Position numbers and translations under genes: made by a program | IMG/VR virus record: IMGVR_UViG_3300025890_000062 | Location: 1 to 35,448 of that record | Direction: 5' to 3' (one strand) | Length of the DNA stretch: 35,448 nt | Source of the DNA: a virus | The notes under the pieces: generated by a model | Database searches by the model: none | What the model was told of the DNA's origin: nothing | The model's input: the letters and a program-made list of their open reading frames with translations, nothing else | Shown: piece after piece, positions 7,801-16,906 of the stretch | Numbering within the stretch: position 1 is the stretch's first letter | Layout of the letters: every line of letters begins with the position of its first letter

Positions 7801-10800
7801 TACTATCGGGTATAGGAACAGGAAGTATTACTAAAGACTATTATTATAATAATAACATATACAATAATATTACTTCTATTGGAAATGGGTCATTTAACTA
7901 TGAACCAATCTCAGTTACTATTAAGGGAACTATTGGCGTTAATACATTAACAAATCAAGATTTTAACTGTAAAATCCAACCTGTTTTTAGAGGAAATATT
8001 GATTCTATTGATACTACTTCTGGAGGAGTTGGATATGGTGCATCTACTACGATTAATTTCAATAGACAACCTAATATTAGTTTAGTCAGTGGTTCTGAAG
8101 CACAGTTGTTCCCTGTTGTTTCTAATGGTCAAATTATTGATGTTATTGTTCAGTCAGGTGGGTCTGGATATAACTCACCTCCAGATTTGGTTTTATCTGG
8201 ATCTGGAGATTACGCTAAACTCACTCCCGTTATTGTTGATGGAAAAATTACAGAAGTAAAAATTATAAATGGTGGAGCAGGATATGTTCAAGGTGATATA
8301 CTATTAACAATAGTTAAATCTGGAAATGATTGTACAATTAAAGCAATTATCCAACAATGGATAATTGATATTTTTGCTAATGATTTTAATAATATAAAAA
8401 GTGATGATGGATTCGTAGTAAAAAATGCAAGAGATAACTCTCTTCAGTATACTCATGTGTATGCACCAAGAAAACTGAGAGAATCTGTATATTCAGTTGA
8501 TTCTAATGGAAATAAAATTTATGGAAATACAGATTTAATTTTAAACAATGGCATTGAGATTGAATCTATAGATCATTCTCCAATTATTGGTTGGGCATAT
8601 GATGGAAATCCAATTTATGGACCATATGGATATACAAATGCGTTTGGAGGAACAGTAACAAGAATCAAATCTTCATATGAACTAATAACACAACAATCTC
8701 AAAGACCTCCTTTGTCTTCATTCAGTGAAGGATTTTTTGTTGAAGATTATCAGTTCACTGGTTCTGGCGACTTAGATGAGCACAATGGAAGGATATGTGT
8801 TACTCCAGAATATCCAAATGGAACTTATGCCTATTTTGCCACAATAAATGCAAATATCGATAATTCTGGTCCTTTTGATAATTTCAAAAGACCTGCATTC
8901 CCATACATTATTGGACTAACTTTCAAATCAAAACCAAACTCTTTTAACTTCTTAAAGTCATCTAATCAATCCGATTATGATCTCAAATCAAATAACTGGT
9001 TAAGGAATACAACTCCATACAAGTTAAATGATCAAAATAGTTCTTATAGTTATATTTTAAATTCAAGTAAAGATAAACCTCAAGAAATTAATATTACCGC
9101 AGCAAAAACTGGAAATGTAGAATCGATTGGAATAAGCACTGGTGGAGATAATTATAAAGTAAATGATAAAATCACTTTTGATGCTGTAAAGTTTGGTAAA
9201 AATGCTCGTGCTTCTGTTGATAGAATATCTGGTAGAAAAGTCAATACTGTAAGTGTTGCCACAACTCAAATTAGTGAAGTTGAGTTTGTCCCTCAAACTT
9301 CTAAAAACCAATTCTTAGGCGTATCTTCTACACCTCATGGATTTAATGATAAGGATATTGTTAATGTTAATGGACTTTCACGTTACTTTGATAGATTAGA
9401 TGGCAACTTTACTATTGGAGTTACTACTTCTAGACTTTCTTTATCACAAGAAGTAGGACTTCAAGGATCTACAGGCATTCACACGTATATTTCCGTATCT
9501 GGAAATTTGAGTTATCCTACCGTTATGGTGGATGATATATTCAAGATAGGAACAGAAAAAGTTAAAGTTCTTAAAATTGAACCCGGTAGATTGCGAGTAG
9601 AGAGAGCAGTCAACAATACAGTTGCTATTGCACATACGGTATCCAGTTTAATTGAAGATGACTCAAGAAGATTTGCTATTAAAGTTGGTTTGGCTAAAAC
9701 TACTCAAACATTAACACTTAATAAGAAGATTTATTTTGAACCTTCAGAATCTGTTGGTGTCGGAACAGTGGGTATTGGTAATACTTTATCAATTGTAAAT
9801 CCTGGAGCAGGTATCACTCAGATATTTGTAGAACCAAGAAACATTTATCTTCCAAATCATGGTCTAAAGATAAATGAAATAATTAAATATAATCCAAATG
9901 ATGGAACATCCATTCAAGTGTGGAGTGGATTGGTAGGAGTAGCATATACTAACCTGTCTTCATATGATAAGTTGTACGCAGTTCCACTTAATAATAGGTA
10001 TGTTGGAATTAGTTCAAATAAAGTAGGATTAGGTTCAACTGGAACATATGTTGGTGTAAACACCTCTACTAGTCTTTTATATTTTACAGGAATAGGAACT
10101 GGAACCAATCATAGTTTCCATACCGATAAAGTCAATGTTGTGAAGGGTAATGTATCTAAAAACATAGTTACAGTGTCTACAGCAGGCACTCATGGTCTTG
10201 CATATAAGAATAAGATATTCTTTGATCTTAGACCTACTAATCAGATTGATGTTGTTGTTAAGTATGATGATTACAATAGAAGAATTGTATTTAATCCAAC
10301 AAACTTCATTGCTGCTGATATGGATGTTGACGAGAACTCAATCAAATTCTCTAGGATGCCATTTAAAACTGGGGATAAAGTAATATATACTGCTTCCTCT
10401 CCAGCAAGTGGACTTACAGATAATGGAATGTATTATGTTTACATCTATACCACTAATAAGATTAAACTTGTAAGTGAAAAAACCGAACTTAAAACTCTTA
10501 ATCCTAAATTTGTAGACATAACTTCATCTTCTGACGGAACTCTATCTAGAATCAATCCATTTGTAGAGGTGAGTAGAAATAATACTTTAAAATTTGATCT
10601 TTCAGACTCTTCACTTTCATTCATATCAAATGGAGTATCATACTCTGCTTTCGTTATGAAGATTTTTACAGATCTGCAACTTAATAAAAGATTTCTTACC
10701 TCAGGAAATAGTGATCAATTTGAGGTAACAACTAATGGGAAAATGGGTATTGATTCAAATGCCAATCTCTCAATCCGTTTCACTAACGAAGTTCCTTCAG

Positions 10801-13800
10801 TTCTTTGGTATAACTTTGAACCAACCCAAAAATCAATCATTACAACCAGTAAAAGTAAAATTGTAGTAGATAGAGATGCTTATGCTTTTAGTGAGATAAA
10901 TGTTGTAAAAACAAAATTAGATGGTCCAAAAGATATTGCAAGTATTGGGTCTACCACCTTTACATTTAATATTGCGTCATCACCAAATATTATATCATTT
11001 GGATCAACCAATTGTAATGCAATCTATGAGACAACATCAAAAACCGCTCAAGGTGCGATATCAAAAGTTAAAATTTTAGATCCCGGTTCTGGATACAAAA
11101 CTATTCCATCCATATCTTCTATTAGGAGTGGATTTGGAACCGGAGCATACTTGGAACCAGATAGTAATAATATTGGAAAACTCCTAAAATCTGAGTTTAA
11201 TTCAACCAACATTGGTTATGATTTTCCTACAGACCCAACTCTAAGAGTTCTGGCAGGAGTTCCTGAAGTTATTAAACTTTCTCCTCTCTCATCTTTCCAA
11301 TCAATCGGTATCACATCTTCAGGAGTAAATTATCTTGTATCTCCCGATTTAATTGTTATTGATGGAGTTACTAATAAAGTTGTTGATGTAGATCTTCAAT
11401 ATAACTTGGGAGATACAGAGGTAAAAATTCTTAAGAACACTGCCTCTTTATATGATGTCCCTCCTACTATTATTCCCACCAATAACTCAAACGGATTTAG
11501 CATATCATCTATCACATATAGTTCTTCAACAAAAATTGTAAGACTCTTTCTTCCTCATCAGTTCTCTGGAGGAGACTTCCCATTTGAAGTTGGTAAGTCC
11601 ATATTAGTTGAAAATATAAGTGTTGGTTCTACCGGTTCAGGATTCAACTCAAAAGATTACAACTATACACTATTCCCAGTATCTGGTGTCAACACTGCTG
11701 CAGGCGGATCTGGAGCATGGGTGGAATATAATCTAAATGAATACGTCGGAACTGGATATCCAGGCAACTATAGTAAAAACTCCTTAGGTAGGGTTATTCC
11801 TAAGGTCAATTTTCCAATCTTTAATACTCAGATTAGAAAAAATAATTTCTTCAAAGGAGAAAGATTTGAAGGTCCTTCATATAAGGGAAGAGTTGATAGT
11901 TACAATGACAATATTGAGATTCTCAAAGCAAAGATAAATGGAGTTGCACGACCTGGTGATATTGTTAAAGGAGCAACTTCTGGTGCTGAGGGTAGTATCG
12001 AATCTATCTCAATATTTGATGCAGAAATCACCATAGGAACTGGTACAACAATTACTAGAGGGTGGCAAAAGAATACCGGATTTTTAAACGATAATCTTCA
12101 AAGACTTCCCGATAATGAGTACTATCAGAATCTTTCATATTCAATTAGTTCTGAAATTGATTTTGATACTTGGAGTGATCCAGTAAATTCGCTAGTACAT
12201 ACCTCTGGATTTAAAAAATATGCAGATCTACAAATCCTTAGTGGAGAAATAGATAATGATCTTAAACTGACGGTTTCAACTCCAGATTCTAATATTGAAA
12301 CTATAGTTGACATCACTAGTTCTGCGGATCTAAATTGTTACTATGATTTTGATAGTGCAATTGAAAGAACTAAGAGATTGGGCAATGTTGATGTATCTGA
12401 TGAAATCGTATTTGATACTATATTTCTTTCTGATTATTTCCAGTCAGTAGGAAATAGAGTTCTGAGTATAGATGATCTTAGTCCTCAATTTAATAGTAAC
12501 GAAAGAACAACTCCTTTTGAGGTTATTTCAGTATTTGGAAATGATTTTAAGTACAATAAACTTATTACTCATGTAAGAGATAGAATTTTTACAGATGAGA
12601 GGCAGTTTGCAATTGTTTCTTGTCTTCAGGATAACAATATAGGTTACATTAATCAGTTTGCATCTATCGAATCATATCCAAATCTTGGATATTACGATTA
12701 TGGTTCAGGAACTGATGGTTGGAGATTATTATTCTATCCTACAAAGTTTGAATTTAATACTTATGACGTTTCAACCACAAACTTTGCTATTTTGACCGGA
12801 GTGTCCACTGAGGGTTCTAAAGGTTTCGGTGACGTTGCTTTTACAAAATCAAAAATCACTAACGTTCCAGCATCGACTAATACTGATATTATTTCTATTG
12901 GAGCAACATATAGATCAGCAAAAGTTATGGCTAACTTTGAAGCATCTGACAACAAAATGTTTGCTTCTGAGTTAAATTTAGTCCACGACGGAACTGATGT
13001 ATATCAACTTGAACTTGGTTCAATTGATGAAAATGAAGGGTTAACTGGAGTTGGTTTTGGAACTTTTGATGCCAGACTTTCTGGTGGAAATATTATTGTT
13101 AAGTTCTTCCCGAATGTTGCACTCGCTATGACCTGTGTCGCGAGTATAATTGCTATTTCTGATGCAGGGACTACAACATCTAATACATTGTTGGATGTTA
13201 CTAGAGTTGGTTCTAGTTACTCTACTATTGCCTCTTCTGGGTCTCCTACTGCTAATGTAGTGGCATCTTATGAAGATCCTTCAGAGTCAGCTTACTACTT
13301 TATGAGTATTGAAGACAATACAAACAATAAGTATGAAATTCTTGAGTTTGCAGCACTAAACTCCAGCACAAATGATGTATATGTTGAATGGGGCAATATT
13401 AATACTGGAGGCACGATTGGAACAGTAGGTGTTGCCGCATCAACTAGTGGACTTCAGATTGTATATACTCCCGAACCTAATATAAACGTCGATGTTAGGA
13501 CTTATTTTACAGAGATGAGAATATATGATGATAATACTAGAATTGACGAAATTGATATGTTTAGCACTGTCATCAAAACTGATCATAAAGATTATGAAGG
13601 CACTAAACTAGATCTTAAGACTAAATTTGATCTAAAACACGATGGACTTGATATTTTTAGAAGAGTGTTTAACGGTTCATCAGCAGCAACTGTTGATGTG
13701 TCCAATAATAAGGTAATTATTCCAAATCATTATTTTGTAGGTGGGGAATCGATTGAGTATTCACATCCTGGCACAGGCACAACAATGGCAATCGTCATTG

Positions 13801-16800
13801 ACAATACGACATTCCCAAGTATTGGTGCTACAACTAAATTACCTAACACTGAACTTTTTGTTATTAAAGTAGATGAGGCAGCAATTCAATTAGCAACATC
13901 TGCGGAAAATGCTTTAAGTGTGCCACCTGTTCCTGTCGGAATAAGTGCTGTAGGAGCTGGTGCATCTCATGCGTTTAGTTCCACAAATCAGAATACTAAA
14001 GCATTGCTTACGATTGATAATATGATTCAGTCTCCACTTGCTGTTACAAATATCACTACGACATTGGATCAGGATATTGTCTTTGATCTGGTATTCAACA
14101 CTACTGGAGTAACTTCATTTACATCGGGAGATGTTATTAAGATTGATGATGAATATATGGTTCTTAAAACCATTGGAGTTGGAAATACAATAAAAGTTTC
14201 CGTATCTAGAGGTGATTTTGGTTCAACTGTTGCTATACACACAACTGGGGCGTCAATTACAAAATATGACGGCAACTACAATATTATCAATAATCAACTC
14301 TTCTTTGGTGTTGCACCTACTGGAAATTCTCCACTAAGCACTACAACTGGTGACCCTAGCAGTAGAGATTGGACTGGAATTACTACAAGTTCTAATTTCC
14401 AAGGTAGAACATTCATGAAAGGTGCTGGGGCAGGAACTACAAATGAGACCTATTATCAAAATTATGTTTTTGATTCTATCTCTGATAAGTTTACAGGCAT
14501 TGGTCAAACATATACATTAACTTCTAATACCTCAAATATAACTGGGATAACAACAAATTCAATTGTTCTTGTGAATGGTATCCATCAAACACCACAAGGT
14601 GTTCAAGCATATAAAGGTGATTATAATATTATTGAAGATCTTCCTACAGGTATAAGTTCTATTACATTTACAGGTAGTCCTAGTTCTTCAGGATATGATT
14701 ATAATAAATCAACTTTACCTGCTGGTGGGCAGTTTATCTCACTTGGTTCTACCGGTGGATTTGGATATCAACCATTAATATCAGCAGGAGGAACTGCTTT
14801 AGTATCTGCAGCAGGCACTATTACTTCTATTAGTATTGGAAATAGTGGTTCTGGATATAGATCTGGTATTCAAACTGTTGTGAATGTTGGAGTTCAAACT
14901 TACAGTGGAGTCCTAGCAAATGTAGAGTTTATTGGAACTGCCAATATATCTGGCGGTAATATCGTAAGTGTTGCGATCACAAACCCTGGAACTGGATACA
15001 CCTTTACAAATGCTCCAGTAGTAGTATTTGACGAACCACTTAGTTATGTAAATATTCCTCTTATATTCAGTTCTTCAAGTCCTTCTGGCGTAGGCAGAAG
15101 TGCTACAGCAGATATCGTCGTAGGTCAGGGTTCTAGTATTATTGATTTTGAGGTTAGAGATACTGGTTATGGGTACAGAGAAGGAGAAATTCTAACTGTT
15201 GCTCTTGGCGGAGCAACTGGAATCCCAACTGATACCACTAAAACCTTTGATGAGTTTCAGATTACTGTTGACCGTGTTCACACTGATTCATTTGCTGGAT
15301 GGTCTATTGGACAATTCCAAGTATTTGATCGATTGGATGATCAATTTGATGGGACCACAAAAGCATTTAGATTAAGTGTAAATGAAGAGATAATATCAAT
15401 TCAATCAGAAAGAGGTTCAAATATTGAACTTGATCAGACGCTATTAGTGTTTATTAATGATGTGCTACAAAAACCTGGTGAAGCATATCAGTTTGATGGT
15501 GGCAGCATAATTACTTTCAGTGAGGCACCTAAAGGATCTCTAGTAGGTTATGGGAATACTGGAGATACTTCTAAGATTCTGTTTTACAAAGGTGCTGGAG
15601 ATTCGGATGTTATATTTACTGATATAATAGAAACAGTTAAAGTTGGAGATTTGCTTAAATTATCTAACAATTCTGATTTAAACCAACCTATTACATTAAA
15701 TCAGGATTTCAGAACTGTTACTGGTATTAATACTGTTGATAGCGTAGCAACTAATTCATATATTGGACCAGGAGTTACAACTGATCAAACTTTACATAGA
15801 CCAATCAATTGGTGTAAGCAAAAAGTTGATAAAGTTATTGATGGCGATGAAATTGGCAAAGATAGACTGGCATATGAACCATCTATTTTCCCAGCAGCAT
15901 ATCTGACGCAATCATTAAGCATTAGCACCACTATTGTATATGTTGATACCGTTAGACCATTATTTGACTCTAGAAATGAGTCTAATATAAGAGGTTTCCA
16001 AAACTCAATTGTAGTTAATACCCAAGATGTTTTAGTTGGAGCATCTGTAACAGCAGTAGTAAGCATTGCTGGAACGATATCATCTTTTGTTATTACTAAC
16101 TCTGGACAAGGTTATGTTGGGTTATCTACAATTGCGATTAGTGTTGCCCCTCCAATTGGTCTTGGTAATACTCATAGAGCATCTGGAGTTGGATCTATAA
16201 CATCAGGCAAACTAGCAACTGTATCTGTGAATACCATTGGTTCTGGATATACATATACTAATCCACCTTCTGTAATTATTGAAGAACCTATTTTAGTAAA
16301 AGAAGTTATGCCAGTCTCCAGTTATAATGGAGATTACGGCAATATAGTTGGATTTGGCACAACAACTAGTGGATCATTTAATCAACTTAGATTTGATTTC
16401 TATATTCCAGTTAACTCTGATATGAGAAATCCCAATATTGTAGGAACTGCAGTAACTGTAAGTGGAATTTCAACTGGAGAATACTTCACAGTATTTAACT
16501 CTAATATTTCTCCTGCAGTGGGGTCTGCTCTCACAAGTCTTTATAATGACGGAACTACTTTAGGAATCACCACATCATTTATGGATGGTGTATTTCAGGT
16601 TTACTCTGCCTCAACCATACAAACAAATGTGGTTGGAGTTGGAACAACTACTATTAGAAGATTAATAACTAATGTAGGATCTATAAGCACTGTTTCATAT
16701 GGAACAACTAGTTTTGGATCATTTAGTTGGGGTAAAATTAACGTGAGTAGAAGTAGTATTTCTACCACATTCAGTTCTTATAATGAAAATGGATATGGTG

Positions 16801-16862
16801 GCATTTCTACTTCTGCACTGGTCACTAGAAGAGATGCTCTCAGATTCAATAATTATGTGTAA
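4815..16862 (+). CDS. Giant gp7-like baseplate protein with YHYH-like domain
   Basis: A 4015-residue protein at the gp7 position, between gp6 and gp8. Residues 1-300 resemble the C-terminal third of T4 gp7: SKSFYDSKGTDDSIEILFR near 200 matches T4 'YDFYSTKGIEASYKFLFK', and the region with DDFPLLVEFLKQYYLS near residue 30 matches T4 'SNFEAFCEAYIQYLSDGYG'. The remaining ~3700 residues are beta-rich and built of repeated modules: GxGY...P repeats near 750, 790, 930, 1070, 1115, 1153, 2090, 2168, 3343, 3390, 3449, 3762 and 3808; HGL..GDxVxY...YYV blocks near 600, 845, 955, 1675, 1845 and 2970; and IDDExxxY...H blocks near 100, 1575 and 3105. Residues 1240-1380 hold a YHYH-like domain (DGNPIYGPYGY at 1263-1273). 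No stop or frame break interrupts it. The gp7-like core should join the baseplate wedge; the rest probably extends outward as an adhesin-like or decoration arm (inference). Confidence 0.82.
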   Translation: MAIDRVNIQDIIASQVPAYVRDDFPLLVEFLKQYYLSVEFKSGTYDLITNIDKYVKVDELYALVDSTILQSDINSVDTSIGADINGNFTEGFPKRNGLLLIDDEIISYTHKTDTSFEGCVRGFSGVTSYSGTNTPDELVFKETLAASHTKDTVVYNLSIRFLKEFFRKLKNQVIPGFEDRATVSDLNQRNFIFGSKSFYDSKGTDDSIEILFRALYGKDSSVIRPSEYLFKPSDADYRVTIDMVVEKNIGDPLDLKSRTLYQDSTKARGSVCNVEKLNWDYASLGIDKEAFNIKSEYYQVSIDYGYQRDIDVTGTVYSTFEPAAKTQLVNTAGIGATIIDVDSTVSFGSTGEIILKDNDYNDVVVQYTSKSINQFIGITTLTTEIPNTSNVTQNDFAYSYKGIDDIINVRITGSLKDFNVFDDTFSLNSDDTIGVKTLGYPSSSFKENNWFFNIKTDWNVKELILVDASESTYKVELYSNHYFYNGYKVRLIGSNGIVREGYVTSINTNKGFTVKLSSTIPASELSLRYSLKNIIQKGLSNNYPIIQKYYSNIQNVYTKFNGDLLIASNSIPSYLETVLNPYNKEITFSGSATGLGVLKLQSAGDHGLYTGDTVFYKGSITETITNTPDGNQFITKTKSQFSNLDELVYFVKRVSATQIQLSRSKSDLFSNKYIIPIGSVENNKIILYSNYGKQLLPQHIVRQVLPPDNKSGTFFTQPGPTGILVNGVEILNFKSPKSVYHGKINNFEVIDKGYGYDVITPPALLVTDTKGSGVVGDVSVHGSLERIDIIDTGYDYIDTPIIEIKGGGGQDAAAKVNVSSVSHIVTFNAGAGSSNVNTSNNTIGFSTFHKFRDFEKLVYKTGGSNTILGLSTNSVYYANVVDAYTVKLHNTLSESKSGINTVTILSKGKDTQSLETLERKRIVTDIVVTNSGFGYKNQKRTIPSTGINTATNNFIIPSHGYMEGDIIRYTPGSTPVSGISSNTDYYVTKVDDNKFLLSGIGTGSITKDYYYNNNIYNNITSIGNGSFNYEPISVTIKGTIGVNTLTNQDFNCKIQPVFRGNIDSIDTTSGGVGYGASTTINFNRQPNISLVSGSEAQLFPVVSNGQIIDVIVQSGGSGYNSPPDLVLSGSGDYAKLTPVIVDGKITEVKIINGGAGYVQGDILLTIVKSGNDCTIKAIIQQWIIDIFANDFNNIKSDDGFVVKNARDNSLQYTHVYAPRKLRESVYSVDSNGNKIYGNTDLILNNGIEIESIDHSPIIGWAYDGNPIYGPYGYTNAFGGTVTRIKSSYELITQQSQRPPLSSFSEGFFVEDYQFTGSGDLDEHNGRICVTPEYPNGTYAYFATINANIDNSGPFDNFKRPAFPYIIGLTFKSKPNSFNFLKSSNQSDYDLKSNNWLRNTTPYKLNDQNSSYSYILNSSKDKPQEINITAAKTGNVESIGISTGGDNYKVNDKITFDAVKFGKNARASVDRISGRKVNTVSVATTQISEVEFVPQTSKNQFLGVSSTPHGFNDKDIVNVNGLSRYFDRLDGNFTIGVTTSRLSLSQEVGLQGSTGIHTYISVSGNLSYPTVMVDDIFKIGTEKVKVLKIEPGRLRVERAVNNTVAIAHTVSSLIEDDSRRFAIKVGLAKTTQTLTLNKKIYFEPSESVGVGTVGIGNTLSIVNPGAGITQIFVEPRNIYLPNHGLKINEIIKYNPNDGTSIQVWSGLVGVAYTNLSSYDKLYAVPLNNRYVGISSNKVGLGSTGTYVGVNTSTSLLYFTGIGTGTNHSFHTDKVNVVKGNVSKNIVTVSTAGTHGLAYKNKIFFDLRPTNQIDVVVKYDDYNRRIVFNPTNFIAADMDVDENSIKFSRMPFKTGDKVIYTASSPASGLTDNGMYYVYIYTTNKIKLVSEKTELKTLNPKFVDITSSSDGTLSRINPFVEVSRNNTLKFDLSDSSLSFISNGVSYSAFVMKIFTDLQLNKRFLTSGNSDQFEVTTNGKMGIDSNANLSIRFTNEVPSVLWYNFEPTQKSIITTSKSKIVVDRDAYAFSEINVVKTKLDGPKDIASIGSTTFTFNIASSPNIISFGSTNCNAIYETTSKTAQGAISKVKILDPGSGYKTIPSISSIRSGFGTGAYLEPDSNNIGKLLKSEFNSTNIGYDFPTDPTLRVLAGVPEVIKLSPLSSFQSIGITSSGVNYLVSPDLIVIDGVTNKVVDVDLQYNLGDTEVKILKNTASLYDVPPTIIPTNNSNGFSISSITYSSSTKIVRLFLPHQFSGGDFPFEVGKSILVENISVGSTGSGFNSKDYNYTLFPVSGVNTAAGGSGAWVEYNLNEYVGTGYPGNYSKNSLGRVIPKVNFPIFNTQIRKNNFFKGERFEGPSYKGRVDSYNDNIEILKAKINGVARPGDIVKGATSGAEGSIESISIFDAEITIGTGTTITRGWQKNTGFLNDNLQRLPDNEYYQNLSYSISSEIDFDTWSDPVNSLVHTSGFKKYADLQILSGEIDNDLKLTVSTPDSNIETIVDITSSADLNCYYDFDSAIERTKRLGNVDVSDEIVFDTIFLSDYFQSVGNRVLSIDDLSPQFNSNERTTPFEVISVFGNDFKYNKLITHVRDRIFTDERQFAIVSCLQDNNIGYINQFASIESYPNLGYYDYGSGTDGWRLLFYPTKFEFNTYDVSTTNFAILTGVSTEGSKGFGDVAFTKSKITNVPASTNTDIISIGATYRSAKVMANFEASDNKMFASELNLVHDGTDVYQLELGSIDENEGLTGVGFGTFDARLSGGNIIVKFFPNVALAMTCVASIIAISDAGTTTSNTLLDVTRVGSSYSTIASSGSPTANVVASYEDPSESAYYFMSIEDNTNNKYEILEFAALNSSTNDVYVEWGNINTGGTIGTVGVAASTSGLQIVYTPEPNINVDVRTYFTEMRIYDDNTRIDEIDMFSTVIKTDHKDYEGTKLDLKTKFDLKHDGLDIFRRVFNGSSAATVDVSNNKVIIPNHYFVGGESIEYSHPGTGTTMAIVIDNTTFPSIGATTKLPNTELFVIKVDEAAIQLATSAENALSVPPVPVGISAVGAGASHAFSSTNQNTKALLTIDNMIQSPLAVTNITTTLDQDIVFDLVFNTTGVTSFTSGDVIKIDDEYMVLKTIGVGNTIKVSVSRGDFGSTVAIHTTGASITKYDGNYNIINNQLFFGVAPTGNSPLSTTTGDPSSRDWTGITTSSNFQGRTFMKGAGAGTTNETYYQNYVFDSISDKFTGIGQTYTLTSNTSNITGITTNSIVLVNGIHQTPQGVQAYKGDYNIIEDLPTGISSITFTGSPSSSGYDYNKSTLPAGGQFISLGSTGGFGYQPLISAGGTALVSAAGTITSISIGNSGSGYRSGIQTVVNVGVQTYSGVLANVEFIGTANISGGNIVSVAITNPGTGYTFTNAPVVVFDEPLSYVNIPLIFSSSSPSGVGRSATADIVVGQGSSIIDFEVRDTGYGYREGEILTVALGGATGIPTDTTKTFDEFQITVDRVHTDSFAGWSIGQFQVFDRLDDQFDGTTKAFRLSVNEEIISIQSERGSNIELDQTLLVFINDVLQKPGEAYQFDGGSIITFSEAPKGSLVGYGNTGDTSKILFYKGAGDSDVIFTDIIETVKVGDLLKLSNNSDLNQPITLNQDFRTVTGINTVDSVATNSYIGPGVTTDQTLHRPINWCKQKVDKVIDGDEIGKDRLAYEPSIFPAAYLTQSLSISTTIVYVDTVRPLFDSRNESNIRGFQNSIVVNTQDVLVGASVTAVVSIAGTISSFVITNSGQGYVGLSTIAISVAPPIGLGNTHRASGVGSITSGKLATVSVNTIGSGYTYTNPPSVIIEEPILVKEVMPVSSYNGDYGNIVGFGTTTSGSFNQLRFDFYIPVNSDMRNPNIVGTAVTVSGISTGEYFTVFNSNISPAVGSALTSLYNDGTTLGITTSFMDGVFQVYSASTIQTNVVGVGTTTIRRLITNVGSISTVSYGTTSFGSFSWGKINVSRSSISTTFSSYNENGYGGISTSALVTRRDALRFNNYV
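8560..8950 (+). other. YHYH-like domain inside the giant protein
   Basis: Residues about 1250-1380 carry SPIIGWAYDGNPIYGPYGY, then DEHNGRICVTPEYPNGTY and PAFPYIIGL, the order of conserved blocks in the YHYH family (Pfam PF14240, from recall). The signature Y-H-Y-H that names the family reads Y-A-Y-F here (1338-1341), so the usual histidines are absent. The domain is embedded between GxGY repeat regions. Confidence 0.75.
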
Positions 16863-16880
16863 TAAATACTTGAAATATAA

Positions 16881-16888
16881 GATAAATA
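16881..16888 (+). promoter_or_regulatory. Late promoter motif before gp8
   Basis: GATAAATA lies 18 bases before the gp8 ATG, in the 44-base gap after the giant gene. It is a close match to the T4 late consensus TATAAATA. A second AATAAATA overlaps the stop codon of the giant gene (16860-16867). Confidence 0.65.
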
Positions 16889-16906
16889 ACAAAAAGTTCT
16901 CTAAAA

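Noticed and set aside
9063-16066. Several reverse-strand frames of 60-93 codons inside the giant gene
   Set aside because: They overlap long conserved coding sequence on the + strand, lack ribosome-binding sites, and have the Ser/Ile-rich composition expected of antisense AT-rich repeats.
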